Part shown: piece after piece, positions 8,247 to 17,702 of the stretch
Layout of the letters: the number at the start of each line of letters is the position of its first letter
How positions within the stretch are numbered: the stretch's first letter is position 1
Assembly: GCA_964478165.1 (NCBI GenBank)
Contig: CAYZGU010000032.1
Location: forward strand, 131,582-195,581
Source of the DNA: CAYZGU01 sp964478165
GTDB lineage: Bacteria; Poribacteria; WGA-4E; JAJDTR01
Length of the DNA: 64,000 bases
Reading direction: 5' to 3'
The notes under the pieces: generated by a model
Seen by the model: only the letters and a program-made list of their open reading frames with translations
Database searches by the model: none
Told to the model about the DNA's origin: nothing
Position numbers and translations under genes: made by a program

Positions 8247-10931
8247 TTATGATTGTGGCCGGACGATGCTGATAACTCGTTTGGCACAAGTAAGATACTT
8301 TGTGGCCGCATGCTGGACAGCATCGATGGTCACACTTTCTATCTTCGAGATGTACCGTTGCGAGTAGTCAAATCCGAGTCCGTGGAGCTCATCTAGGGCA
8401 TCAGTAGATGCCTGAGAACTCGCTGTTTGAGTGGAGGTGAGATATGCCGTGATACACATCTGTTTCCCCCGCGCTAATTCAGAATTGGATATGCCAATCT
8501 GCTGCACACTCAGAATCTCGTCGTCAATTTGTTCAAGTACTGATTCTATGTTCTCAGGCATTGTACTTGCGCAGATTGCTATATAGCCTTGGTCCAGACC
8601 GAAATAGGGATCGCCATGAATATAATAGACCAACTCCTTATGACGAAGCCGTTTGTACATCCGTCCTCCGGGATACCCCACACCAAACAACAGACTGCTG
8701 AGAACTTCGACGATTTCTCGGTCAGAATGTTGAAGTGGAACGCCGACAAATCCCTGAAAGATGATTGCTTGTGCGAGTTCTTTGTGCCGCTCAATTCTAC
8801 GTACATTGTTGAGTGGTGGTTCGATTGGTACTCTGGGAAATTTCAAGTTCGTTGGTTGGAATGCCTCAAAGCAACGTTGGGTAATTGTCCTTACGGCGTG
8901 TGGCTGCAGATCTCCATAAACAGCGAGTACCATATTGTTGGGCGTGCAATATCGACGGAAGCAATTCCATATGTCTGTAGCCGCTAAGCCTGTGAGTGAA
9001 GAAATGGAACCACAAGACCTCAGCCGGTTCGGATGAATTTGAAACATTGTTTCGAGGAATTGCTGTTTTCCCAGTGCGTACCAATCGTCCGATTCTGCGC
9101 GGATATTGACAATTGCTTCCGTCTTCAACTTTTGTAATTCTTCTTCCTCAAGCCCGGGATTCAACAAGATGTCAGCTAAAAGTTTCAGCCCATATTCCAG
9201 GTCTCCCTTAAGCAGATTGAGTCCTATACCAAACGTTTGCTCTCCACTATATACACTGATATTTCCGCCCATTGCCTCAATAGATGCAAAAATATCGTCC
9301 GAAGTTCGGTTTCGTGTGCCTTTTAGGAGGAGGTTGGACATTAGACAGAAAGTCCCGTTAGTAGCTTCTGTTTCAAATCGTGTTCCTCCCGAGAACAGCG
9401 CCTGAATTGATACAACTGGGGCTGAACAAACCGATTTTGTCAGCAGGCGTAATCCGTTGGAGAGCACTTGTTTTCTCGGAGTTGGTTTCCTGTTTTTACA
9501 AGTTTTTGAAGCCTCTATATTTTGTGTTGGCGCTATGGTTTTCAGTTCTGTGTTTTCTGTGTGTGAGTCTGAAGTAGTGGCGCTGATCGTGTTCTGTAAT
9601 CCTGCGTTCACGATTGATGGTTTTCCCGAGTGTGGTCGGATCACGACTGTCGTTAGGTTTTCGTTACGAAAGTAGGTGCGCGCTACTCTTTGCACGTCCT
9701 CCGAGGTTACCGCCTGAAGCTTTCGGAGATGTTTTTGATGATAATTGCAATCGCCTGTGGTTAGTTCGTCAATACCCAGAATTGTACTTCGTTCCTCAAT
9801 GGCTCCCAGTGCGAACAGGTATTCACTTGTGTCGATTGTCTTTGCCCGTCTCAACTCCGATTCGGTCACTTGCTCAGACTTGAGTCGCTCAATCTGTTCG
9901 AGAACTGAGGTTTCAGCTGTCTCAAGGGTTTTAAGCTCAGCTTCCAAGTCAACCCCAAAGTACCCAGCACCATAATGTGGTGTTTCCGACCACACTTGCA
10001 TTGTATGTGAAATTTGTCTTTGGTCTTTCAGAATCTTAACAAGTCGAGAACTTTCGCCACTGCCCATCAGTGTGGAGATGATGTCGAGGGTTGGGCCATC
10101 ACGATGATTGATTTCCACGGTATGATAACCCATTGCAAGATATCCCATCTCTACGTCCATGATACGTTCGGCGCGGCGTGGTGCTGATTGGCTTGGTTCG
10201 TCCGGCAACTCAAAGGTCGAAGAGGGTTGATCTGGGAAATTGCCAAAAAAATGCGCTATTCTATCGATCATTTCTTGCGAATTAAAATCACCTGCGGCGA
10301 CTAAAATTAGGTTATTAGCAACGTAGTGCTGTTGGTAAAATTCGACAAGGTTCTCCCGTGTCAGCCCTCTGAGCAATGTGCTAGAACCACCGACGGGAAA
10401 ACGTACGGGATGCGTGCGGAACGCGGTCTCATATAGGAGGTCGTGGAGCAATTGTATTGGATCGTCAAGGTCGCTGTTCAGTTCATTCTGGATAACACCA
10501 CGCTGGATTTCCACCTCGATAGGTGGGAAGATCGGGTGCGTGAGATAGTCCGATAAAACATCGAGGGCAGGCTCAATGGAAACTGTTGAGGTGGTGATGT
10601 AATATTGTGTGTGGTCTTTGGTTGTATAAGCATTGGAGAGGTTTCCTATGGTTTCGACAATCTCATCGATTTGTGCGTGATTTCGTCGCTCTGTGCCTCC
10701 GTCAATTGTGTGTTCGACAAAATGAGAGATTCCCGATCCTAAATGATTTTCTTCGTAGATGCTACCGACTCGTACGTAGGCCTGAAACGAAACCAAGGGA
10801 AGATGATGAGTTTCCTCGAGAAGAACGGTAACACCATTGTCCATTACCACGCGCGTTGCCGCGGGAGCGGAGCTGTGATCGCTAAGTGTTCCAGGTCGTC
10901 CCTTATCGCCCCTGGTCTTTAATTGTCGCAA
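8247..10931 (-). CDS. M16 family zinc protease with two M16 domains
   Basis: About 894 residues. The N-terminal half holds the inverted zinc motif HFVEH (residues 70-74 from this start) and a downstream glutamate in VIQNEL that should be the third ligand, so this half is an active M16 domain. The second half (from about residue 470) repeats the fold (VSIQALFSGGTRFE...) but lacks HxxEH, as is usual when one half only shapes the chamber. Tandem M16A/B domains on one chain resemble pitrilysin/PqqF-type enzymes. No signal peptide is obvious. I chose the TTG at 10931, five bases after GAGGA; a TTG at 10943 is also in frame. The start overlaps the end of the upstream gene, implying coupling. Confidence 0.88.
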   Translation of the reverse strand: MRQLKTRGDKGRPGTLSDHSSAPAATRVVMDNGVTVLLEETHHLPLVSFQAYVRVGSIYEENHLGSGISHFVEHTIDGGTERRNHAQIDEIVETIGNLSNAYTTKDHTQYYITTSTVSIEPALDVLSDYLTHPIFPPIEVEIQRGVIQNELNSDLDDPIQLLHDLLYETAFRTHPVRFPVGGSSTLLRGLTRENLVEFYQQHYVANNLILVAAGDFNSQEMIDRIAHFFGNFPDQPSSTFELPDEPSQSAPRRAERIMDVEMGYLAMGYHTVEINHRDGPTLDIISTLMGSGESSRLVKILKDQRQISHTMQVWSETPHYGAGYFGVDLEAELKTLETAETSVLEQIERLKSEQVTESELRRAKTIDTSEYLFALGAIEERSTILGIDELTTGDCNYHQKHLRKLQAVTSEDVQRVARTYFRNENLTTVVIRPHSGKPSIVNAGLQNTISATTSDSHTENTELKTIAPTQNIEASKTCKNRKPTPRKQVLSNGLRLLTKSVCSAPVVSIQALFSGGTRFETEATNGTFCLMSNLLLKGTRNRTSDDIFASIEAMGGNISVYSGEQTFGIGLNLLKGDLEYGLKLLADILLNPGLEEEELQKLKTEAIVNIRAESDDWYALGKQQFLETMFQIHPNRLRSCGSISSLTGLAATDIWNCFRRYCTPNNMVLAVYGDLQPHAVRTITQRCFEAFQPTNLKFPRVPIEPPLNNVRRIERHKELAQAIIFQGFVGVPLQHSDREIVEVLSSLLFGVGYPGGRMYKRLRHKELVYYIHGDPYFGLDQGYIAICASTMPENIESVLEQIDDEILSVQQIGISNSELARGKQMCITAYLTSTQTASSQASTDALDELHGLGFDYSQRYISKIESVTIDAVQHAATKYLTCAKRVISIVRPQS

Positions 10932-11994
10932 TGCGTTCCTCAATTTTCGTTATTTCTTCGTTTGAAGTCAGGACCCCGATTTCAGCCTCGTAGTGTCTGC
11001 GTTCACCTGGGGCAATGTGTTGAAGAGTACCACGTTCGTTTTCTTTTTTTTGTCCCTCTACCGAACAATTGGCGGGTTCTAATCCAATCACATATGTTCC
11101 CTCGCTGCACATCTTCCAGTGGACAAAGCGTGGGAATTGAGTCCGGTGATATTTCAGGTATAAGCCGAAACCTCGTCCGTTGTCGAATTCTCTATTAACC
11201 AAGGCGACATAGACATGATTGTCTTGATCTGCATCCATTTCATGGTAATAAACTCTTTCGCGAAAATCAGGCGTCGGTGCGTCACAGCGAGCGTGATTTT
11301 TGAGGTCTACTGCCGCGTGCTCATCGCGGGGTGTCACTTGTGTCGTAGGAGTAAGTAATTCAGATCCTTCGGTAACGATTGGGAATCCCACGTTAATGTG
11401 AAAGAGATACATGTGAGGCGTCTCTTCATGCCCCAGATTTTCAACGATGTCTTCAATGTGAAGACTTTTCGCGCCAAGTTCTGTCCAGACGCGTCGTGTC
11501 CGACAGAGACATTCTCCCATTGCTACCGTTTCCGTCACTTTCCCTTGTGCCCAAAGCATGTAGCGGTTACCCTCCCAACGGCTATCAACCCAGACGTTCT
11601 TTGCCGGGATGTGGGATACGCGTCCGTGAAGCCCATTCGTTCCGTCGCTATCTGGATTTCCAACGTGGGTCATGCCACAGGTAGTCAAGAGACCACCGAA
11701 AAATCCGCGTAACCAACCAAATCCTGCGGGTTCATAGAAACCAGGGGAAACATCTCCTGTGCTCGATCTCCAGCATAGCGGAATGCCTTTATATTCTGCG
11801 TGTGATACGTCCAATCCACGATCCGGCAAGACAGTGAAGTTCAACCCCGAACCTGTCCGAAAGTCCACTCCGTGAACGCCACGTTCGTTTCCATCCATTA
11901 GTTGATAGCGTTTTGTTCCAGCTATCTGGGAAACATCACCCATGTGCTTAAGTAGTTCTCGTTTTTTATATGAGCTTCCATGCAAATTAATCAC
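10903..11994 (-). CDS. DUF4432 aldose 1-epimerase-like protein
   Basis: 363 residues with a GTG start preceded by GAGGTGAG. The galactose-mutarotase-like beta-sandwich signature is clear: VLPDRGLDVSHAEYKG, then SPGFYEPAGFGWLRGFFGGLLTTCG and the NGLHGR box, then HIEDIVENLG and HMYLFHINVGFP with the conserved His. These match DUF4432, a cytoplasmic family that binds sugars or sugar acids and probably interconverts anomers; substrate unknown. It is the first gene of the minus-strand operon, 70 bases from a good promoter. The other genes of the operon are not sugar genes. Confidence 0.85.
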   Translation of the reverse strand: MINLHGSSYKKRELLKHMGDVSQIAGTKRYQLMDGNERGVHGVDFRTGSGLNFTVLPDRGLDVSHAEYKGIPLCWRSSTGDVSPGFYEPAGFGWLRGFFGGLLTTCGMTHVGNPDSDGTNGLHGRVSHIPAKNVWVDSRWEGNRYMLWAQGKVTETVAMGECLCRTRRVWTELGAKSLHIEDIVENLGHEETPHMYLFHINVGFPIVTEGSELLTPTTQVTPRDEHAAVDLKNHARCDAPTPDFRERVYYHEMDADQDNHVYVALVNREFDNGRGFGLYLKYHRTQFPRFVHWKMCSEGTYVIGLEPANCSVEGQKKENERGTLQHIAPGERRHYEAEIGVLTSNEEITKIEERIATIKDQGR

Positions 11995-12064
11995 GATCTC
12001 ACCTCATCGAAGAAACGTAACACCTGAAATAGGGCTGTAGGAATGCGCAAAGAATATCACGCAA

Positions 12065-12093
12065 ATTATAGCATACGGTGCAATAAAGATCAA
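12065..12093 (-). promoter_or_regulatory. Extended -10 promoter for the minus-strand operon
   Basis: On the minus strand: TTGATC (12093-12088), 17 bases, TATAAT (12070-12065) preceded by TGC. The perfect -10 with an extended element makes this the likely start of the DUF4432-M16-DUF3352-dtd run; the leader to the GTG at 11994 is about 60 bases. Confidence 0.65.
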
Positions 12094-12670
12094 TCAAACG
12101 TGATATTAACCTATCGGCCATCAAATATTCTGGACATGAAATTGAGGTTTCGAACGAGGAAGTCATAGTGAACGGAATTGATTGCCAAAAATCGTGTATT
12201 GATTCTCGAAGTTGCAGCGTTTAAATTGCTACCAATTTAGCTATTAGCTGTTAGGTACTAGAATTATCTTGTTATGGCAAGGTATTAGTGCTCTATGAGA
12301 ATATTGTGGCTCATAAGATCCAGTCTCTTGTTTGGGACAGCATCGGCAATCTTGAGCTTGGGATTGAGGTTTACTAGGCCATATTGGAGGGAAAGAAAAC
12401 TGTCACAAATAACGTATTGGTCATTACTTTTTCAGGCAGTCAATTTGTGGATAGGGAGTGTGTGGGGTCATTTTGGCGAGTGGCAGTTTTTGGAACTTTA
12501 TCAATGTCAAATTCTGGTTGGCAGAGAAGGAAAGACAGTCTTGTCGGGACGAACTGCGATATAGCGCTGTGTGTTCCAAGAAGACGATACAACTGCAGTT
12601 TAGGCCGCGACTCTATGTCCTATTTCACTTATAGCAGCGATCTCGGAGGCGAGAACCGGAGGCAATTCGC

Positions 12671-12702
12671 ATGCCAATCTTCAAGACATCGAAAATTGGC
12701 AT
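12671..12702. repeat. Long imperfect inverted repeat
   Basis: ATGCCAATCTTC and GAAAATTGGCAT form a 12-base stem with one mismatch around an 8-base loop. There is no T-run on either side, so it is not a standard terminator. It could be an RNA structure, a protein-binding palindrome or a relic of a repeat element. Confidence 0.55.
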
Positions 12703-12729
12703 CTTAGGATGTAGGACGATTTACAAGGC

Positions 12730-12900
12730 TCAGTAGATCCAGTTCCAGCCGAGTCTTGCATCCACCCCAAGTTCCTCGATGTTACCCATCATTGCGCCAG
12801 GGAAATCCGTGCTACGAACGGAATGTGTACAGGGTGTTGGTGGCATAGGCGGAACTCCATTGTGATAGCCGGCTGTGAGCCAAACTCCGAGAGTGGAGGT
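12730..12900 (-). pseudogene. Possible gene remnant
   Basis: On the minus strand this frame reads protein-like for about 56 codons and ends in TGA: LGVWLTAGYHNGVPP near its start and GAMMGNIEELGVDARLGWNW near its end. No start codon with a ribosome site precedes it; further up the frame meets a stop, while a neighbouring frame carries another open piece. I read this as a decayed C-terminus of a larger protein. The family is unknown, and the call rests only on residue pattern. Confidence 0.28.
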
Positions 12901-13152
12901 ATTGCGTGCTCTCCGCCGGTGAGTTTTGTGGAGGCGATTTCAGAATTTCGTAGGTTGTCGAGTGGATTCTTCTGACAGTATAGGATTCTGTTTTCTTATA
13001 ATTAACGACACGAAATATTGATAGGGTTTTCAGTGTCCATTTAGCCATCTGTGAATATGTGCTTAGCATGAATCATTGATTCGACAGGCTTGAAACTGGT
13101 GACTATGTGCCTATTCATAAGATTAAAATTGTGGAGTAGGGGTTCAAAAATA

Positions 13153-13566
13153 ATGGGTCTTAGGGTAGTAGAAATTCATCACGTTGCAATCCAAACGAGC
13201 GACATTGACCGAGCTCTCCATTTCTACACCAGTGTTTTGGGCGCACAGCTGCTCGTGCGGCGGAAATTCAAGAAGCGTAGCATGGCATGGTTGAAGGTTG
13301 GAAAGGTGAAGCTGGAACTTTTCAGCGTGCGTGAGAGCGAAGTGTTGGCGGGATGGAGTGATTTCTACTCAGGCCCTGTGCACATTGCTTTTACTGTTAA
13401 TAACCTAGACGCCTTTCTTGAAGCTGCATTCCGGCGTGGAGCACAGTTTCACCCTTCGCATCCTGAACCATTTGTACCTCCTGTGCCTGGTTCGGCGAAA
13501 ATTGCGTATCTACTGGGACCAGATGGGGAAGAGATTGAGATTCGAAGTGAGTCAGATAATTCTTAA
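13153..13566 (+). CDS. VOC-superfamily (glyoxalase / methylmalonyl-CoA epimerase-like) protein
   Basis: 137 residues. The start MGLRVVEIHHVAIQTSDIDRALHFY is typical of the vicinal-oxygen-chelate fold, with two beta-alpha-beta-beta-beta units. The usual metal-ligand positions are occupied by His in IHHVAI, His in GPVHIAFTV and Glu in GEEIEI. Length and layout fit methylmalonyl-CoA epimerase-like or glyoxalase-like enzymes; the substrate cannot be read from sequence. TAGGGG precedes this ATG, which is why I prefer it to the upstream in-frame start at 13090. The SDR gene starts 45 bases later and is probably co-transcribed. Confidence 0.82.
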   Translation: MGLRVVEIHHVAIQTSDIDRALHFYTSVLGAQLLVRRKFKKRSMAWLKVGKVKLELFSVRESEVLAGWSDFYSGPVHIAFTVNNLDAFLEAAFRRGAQFHPSHPEPFVPPVPGSAKIAYLLGPDGEEIEIRSESDNS

Positions 13567-13611
13567 ACGAACACGTCACAGAATACATTGCAAATTATAG
13601 GGAGAAATCGT

Positions 13612-14358
13612 ATGGACATTTCTGGTAAAGTGGCTATTGTAACAGGCGCGGGACAGGGGATTGGTCGAGGCATCGCACTTCATTTTTTTCGAGCAGGCGT
13701 GAAGCTGGCTTTAGCCGATCTAGATATATCGAGAGTTGACCAAGTTGTAAAAGAGATTAAGGGTTTGGGTGGTAGCGCTATCGCCATCGAGGCCGATGTC
13801 TCAAAGTTCAGTGAAGTGCAAAACATGGTTCGACAGGCGTTGGAAGCTTTCGATCAGATTGACATCTTGGTGAACAATGCCGGGATTACTGGAAGGACAC
13901 TACCCCTGAGAGGGCTAGAGGAGTCAGATTGGGACGCCGTTATGGACGTGAATTTGAAGGGTGTTTTCTTGTGTTGCAAAGGCGTGATTGAGCATATGGT
14001 TGAGAGGGACTATGGCAGAATCGTGAGTATTGCATCCATCGCTGGCAAGGAGGGGAACCCAACACTCATTCCGTATTCCACTTCCAAAGCAGGTGTTATC
14101 TGTTTAACCAAAGCCCTGGCAAAAGAGCTTGTAGATTACAATATACGGGTGAATTGTGTTTCACCGGCGGTGATTGAGACTCCGATTCTCGACGGGATGA
14201 GTCCTGCGACAGTTGATTACATGGTTAGTAAGATTCCGTTAGGACGTGTTGGAAAGCCAGAAGAGGTTGCAGCAGTGGTGCGCTTCCTAGCTTCAGACTC
14301 TGCTAGTTTTGTCACTGGTCAGTGTTATGACGTGAGTGGTGGACGTGCGACATACTAA
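13612..14358 (+). CDS. Short-chain dehydrogenase/reductase (SDR)
   Basis: 248 residues, classical SDR length. The cofactor motif TGAGQGIG spans residues 11-18, NNAG is at 88-91, and the catalytic tetrad Asn114, Ser142, Tyr155, Lys159 is complete (YSTSK). Asp-Leu-Asp after the second strand (LALADLD) suggests NAD(H) preference. The C-terminus GQCYDVSGGRATY is typical of the FabG/2,3-dihydroxy or sugar dehydrogenase-like SDR group. GGGAG sits seven bases before the ATG, better than the earlier in-frame start at 13588. It follows the VOC gene and probably acts on a sugar or sugar acid, by analogy with the wider gene set. Confidence 0.9.
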   Translation: MDISGKVAIVTGAGQGIGRGIALHFFRAGVKLALADLDISRVDQVVKEIKGLGGSAIAIEADVSKFSEVQNMVRQALEAFDQIDILVNNAGITGRTLPLRGLEESDWDAVMDVNLKGVFLCCKGVIEHMVERDYGRIVSIASIAGKEGNPTLIPYSTSKAGVICLTKALAKELVDYNIRVNCVSPAVIETPILDGMSPATVDYMVSKIPLGRVGKPEEVAAVVRFLASDSASFVTGQCYDVSGGRATY

Positions 14359-14989
14359 ATTCTGCAGGCTATTTGTGCCGGGTATGGCCTTACAGTGATG
14401 CATTATCTCAGAAGTTCCAACCAGTCTCGGCCATGTATCAGATTCAATAACTAGCCTTTAGTCTTCTCGTTACGCAATTTCAGGCGTGCTCCAGCAATTG
14501 AGGCGTTCCATGGCGATGCCGTTCCCTCTAACTTCCGAGGTTGAAGTGCCACACCAGTGTTCCAATACTGTCGCCTGGAGTGATGCTTTTATCACTGATT
14601 CAATGGTAGATCGACGCGCTGCGGTGGTGTGGAACTGTGGCTATGTCAAAAAATACGGGGCATGGCAAATTTTGCCGCCTTCGTTAAGGCTGACAGGTGG
14701 CTAACGATTCAAAAATCGAATTGGTTTCCCTGCGTTTCACGGATTGTCTCAAGAAGATTTTGAAAAGCACATAAGATGGCATTGATTGTCGTCTTGATGT
14801 TAAAATAGTTGGACACGGTAGGCCAAGAAATTGAACAAGCGGAAAAGAAGAATTCCACCGAACACAGGTGATGGTTTCGTTCGCATCTTTGGTTTTGCTG
14901 GCTGGCGGTTGATCTTTCATGCGGGTCGGCTAGTTGGAAGAGCCTCAATGCGACTGCAAAAACATGAAGGGCGCTAGGCAACAGACAAT
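14359..14989. other. 630-base gap
   Basis: Short frames on both strands only, none with a ribosome site or recognisable motif. I see no convincing promoter, terminator or repeat. Confidence 0.5.
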
Positions 14990-15739
14990 ATGAGACTTGT
15001 TGTATACAACATTCGTTACGGAGCGGGAAGTGGAGCGAGTTTTCATCTGCCCTTACCCTACAGTGGGTACTTGAAACGTAACCCTAACAATCTCGACAAG
15101 ATTATCAATTTTTTTAGATGCATACAGCCTGATATAATTGGGCTCGTTGAAGTAGATCAAGGATCTTACCGTACTCGAAAAAGCGACCAAGCTGAGCAGA
15201 TTGCAGAATCGCTTAATTTCGAACACGTTTATGAATCGAAGTATGGACCGTCATCATTCGCACGACATATGCCGCTCATGAAAAAGCAGGGCAACGCACT
15301 TCTGACTAACCAGCGTATTAATACACGAAGCTTCCATTATTTCCAAGAAGGTGTAAAACGCCTTGTTATCGAATTGGAATTAGATTCATGCGTCATATTC
15401 CTAGTTCATTTGTCTATCAAATACCGCCATCGACAGTCTCAGTTGGTAGACCTACACTCCATGTTTGCTGGTGCCGAAAAGCCAGTGATTGTCGCTGGCG
15501 ATTTTAACGTCTTGTGGGGTGACAGAGAGTTAGATTGTTTCCTTACCGCTTCTGGGCTGAAAAATGCCGATAGGCAGCGAAAATCGACCTACCCGAGTTG
15601 GGCACCGCGACGACCTTTGGACTTCATACTACATAGTCCCAGAATAAGAGTTACAGATTTCTTTATTCCACAGGTGCTCTTTTCAGATCATATGCCCTTG
15701 GTTTGTGATTTTGAGATTGCGGGTGGTTCGATGAAATAA
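14990..15739 (+). CDS. Endonuclease/exonuclease/phosphatase-family protein
   Basis: 249 residues spanning the complete fold. Catalytic residues are visible in order: Asn7 (VVYNIRYG), Glu54 (IIGLVEVD), His140 (LVHLS), Asp171 and Asn173 (AGDFN), Asp211 (LDFIL) and the terminal Ser-Asp-His (232-234, FSDHMPL). These residues form the Mg-dependent phosphodiesterase site shared by DNase I, exonuclease III and inositol-phosphatase-like enzymes. No signal peptide or DNA-binding extension is seen, so the substrate could be a nucleic acid, nucleotide or phospholipid head group. The ribosome site is weak. Stands alone between two gaps. Confidence 0.88.
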   Translation: MRLVVYNIRYGAGSGASFHLPLPYSGYLKRNPNNLDKIINFFRCIQPDIIGLVEVDQGSYRTRKSDQAEQIAESLNFEHVYESKYGPSSFARHMPLMKKQGNALLTNQRINTRSFHYFQEGVKRLVIELELDSCVIFLVHLSIKYRHRQSQLVDLHSMFAGAEKPVIVAGDFNVLWGDRELDCFLTASGLKNADRQRKSTYPSWAPRRPLDFILHSPRIRVTDFFIPQVLFSDHMPLVCDFEIAGGSMK

Positions 15740-15740
15740 A

Positions 15741-15773
15741 AATCTAGCTGTGGTGGGATTGCCACTGTAGATT
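15741..15773 (+). terminator. Hairpin just after the phosphatase-fold gene
   Basis: AATCTA pairs with TAGATT and an inner GTGG with CCAC, about 11 pairs, beginning one base after the stop codon. There is no clean T-run after it, so it is only a possible terminator or 3' stabilising structure. Confidence 0.35.
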
Positions 15774-16389
15774 ATAGATTTGATGTGGTTGGAGTTGCTC
15801 AGAATCGTTGAGCGAAGAGGCCCTTGCTTGTTGTGAAAGCTTAAAGGAACCCGAATTTTCGCGAGGGGACGATGATACAGAGGTTGAGGGATTATGTTGG
15901 AATCGCGAGAATGGCTAGGGTGACAAACACAATTAAGTGCCGAGTCTGACTTCCTTCCTTCAATGGAGTTCTAAAATTCGAAACTTGGTACATGTTATTC
16001 GGACTACTCTCTGCAAGGAATATCTGCGGAGTGGGTGAGAATGCTTCTCAACTTTGTTTTCTATCTAGTGGTGGTGAAATTCGGCTTTGCATTAATCCAT
16101 AATTCTACAGAGAGTTTTCACTTCTGTGTTGCCCGAAATCGCTTCGAGTTTTGCCATTTCTGCCAGGCAATTATCGCCAGTTGCTCAGAAGGCCTTCTAT
16201 GATGAGCAGTGAACTACGGAGTAAGTTTCGACCGTGGAACTATAGCTTGCCTAGTTGAGTTCTTCTAGGTCCTATGGTAGGTCCTATGGAAAAAACGAAA
16301 AGGCGATCGCGAAGGCCTTTGGGAAAAATCTAAGGAACCTGTCAACTGTGACTGCTTTTAATTCGTGAGTCACCGGAAAGCGCAAACTA
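15774..16389. other. 620-base gap
   Basis: No supportable gene. It contains a 12-base tandem duplication (16266-16289) about 100 bases before the DUF3050 gene; otherwise nothing recognisable. Confidence 0.5.
16266..16289. repeat. Exact 12-base tandem duplication
   Basis: TAGGTCCTATGG occurs twice head-to-tail. It lies upstream of the DUF3050 gene and could be a slippage product or a doubled regulator site. Confidence 0.7.
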
Positions 16390-17121
16390 ATGAATGAGAT
16401 TGAAAACGAATTTGTAACGGATGAGGTTCTGGCGCTCCAAGCTCGGCTAGAAAATCATTCGCTTTACGCAAAGATTCAGACCATGCCCCATCTTGTCAAG
16501 TTCATGTCTTATCACGTCTACTGTGTGTGGGATTTTATGTCACTTCTCAAATATTTGCAACAAGAACTTACAACGGTGACGGTGCCGTGGAGTCCCCCCA
16601 AGCATCCCGAACTAGCACGATTTGTTTCGGAAATTGTTTTAGCAGAGGAATGTGACGAGCTTCCTGATGGAAAAGGCTATTTAAGCCATTTTGAACTTTA
16701 TCTTGAGGCGATGAAAGAAGTGAATGGACCCGAGATTCCAAACCCACAACAATCCGAATTGCCGGTGGCAGTTGCTCCTTTTGTTTCTCACACGTTCAGT
16801 TTGATTGCAGAAGCAAAAAAAAACAATGCTCCTGAGGTAGTGGCCTCGGCCTTTACCTTCGGGAGAGAAAACATCATTCCCTTAATGTTCAGATCCCTCC
16901 TGGGCAAAATGAACATTGGAAAACAACAGGCTCCCAATTTTCATTATTACCTAGAAAGGCATATTGACCTCGACGAAGGTCATCATGGGCCTTTAGCCGT
17001 TAGATTGCTTTCTGTATTGTGTGCGGGTGACGCTTTAAAAATTCGCGAAGTGCAGGATGTAGCAGTTGGCTGCTTGCGGAAGCGAATTGATCTGTGGTCT
17101 CGCATTGAAGATTCGCTCTGA
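16390..17121 (+). CDS. DUF3050 protein, haem-oxygenase-like fold
   Basis: 243 residues, all helical in pattern. The family signature is visible: HVYCVWDFMSLLKYLQ (42-57), VLAEECDELPDGKGYLSHFELYLEAM (84-108) and ERHIDLDEGHHGPLA (189-203). Several conserved acids and histidines are suitably placed for a metal site: Glu86/Glu87, Asp89, His100, Glu160, Glu189, His191, Asp193 or Glu196, and His198/His199. DUF3050 has no assigned function that I know of; a di-iron oxygenase role is inferred from the ligand pattern. It stands alone between two gaps, and its ribosome site is weak (GGAAAGCG). Confidence 0.82.
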   Translation: MNEIENEFVTDEVLALQARLENHSLYAKIQTMPHLVKFMSYHVYCVWDFMSLLKYLQQELTTVTVPWSPPKHPELARFVSEIVLAEECDELPDGKGYLSHFELYLEAMKEVNGPEIPNPQQSELPVAVAPFVSHTFSLIAEAKKNNAPEVVASAFTFGRENIIPLMFRSLLGKMNIGKQQAPNFHYYLERHIDLDEGHHGPLAVRLLSVLCAGDALKIREVQDVAVGCLRKRIDLWSRIEDSL

Positions 17122-17702
17122 AAAAACATGAATCTCTAGATTGGTTTATTCTTGTCTACTGAATAGAATGACTGTTTGTCATAGATTTCAGCTCAAGAAC
17201 TATATCCATATCCGGGAAAATGTCTTCTAATTTTGTGTTTGGAGTAACCATGATGTATTAGGTCGCTTAGAATTCCGATTAATTCACGTCTGCGTGTGGA
17301 AAAGCTGGTTTTGAGTATGGTAGATTAGTTTCTGGGCCTGCAGAGGGCATACCTTAGTGTGTGGAGAGGCAATCCAATTGTTAATTTTAGCGAGTCTGTT
17401 TTCACGGCTGGCTACCGGCGAAGAAGAATCCCATCTCAGGATCCACATTCTTGGACGAGTCCTCTCACTATCGCGTGAAAACGCTCATCAAGTCCAAGAG
17501 ATAATCTTCAGGATTGGATTGCCGCTTGGACTTGTCCATAATTGGGATTACTGGTCCTGTAAATGAATGTTTTTACTATGTCAGATGGAGTTGGCAATTT
17601 CGGGGTGGTAAACGCCCAGCGAGTTAGGGGATTTGTCTTGGTTTTCTCGATAAACATCTCTTGGATAACGGGAGATTACCTAACGATGTAGGAGCGGATT
17701 AC
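17122..17702. other. 580-base gap upstream of gpmI
   Basis: No convincing gene; the frame at 17357-17566 lacks a ribosome site and family motif. The interval carries a 10-base perfect inverted repeat (17489-17534), listed separately. Confidence 0.5.
17489..17534. repeat. Perfect 10-base inverted repeat
   Basis: CAAGTCCAAG (17489-17498) and CTTGGACTTG (17525-17534) flank 26 bases that can form an inner AATC/GATT hairpin. No T-run follows. It lies about 170 bases before gpmI and could be a folded leader or an operator pair. Confidence 0.55.

Larger units (their letters stand above)
12094..13152. other. 1.06-kb gap between divergent genes
   Basis: The two longest plus-strand frames (12295-12564 and 12384-12707) overlap each other, lack good ribosome sites and have no recognisable motif, so I do not call them. 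The gap holds an imperfect inverted repeat (12671-12702) and a protein-like minus-strand piece (12730-12900), both listed separately. Nothing else supportable. Confidence 0.5.

Noticed and set aside
12295..12707. Two overlapping plus-strand ORFs in the gap after the DUF4432 promoter
   Set aside because: No ribosome site, no motif, poor codon pattern, and they overlap each other in different frames.
17357..17566. 69-codon ORF upstream of gpmI
   Set aside because: No ribosome site, and the inverted repeat lies inside it.
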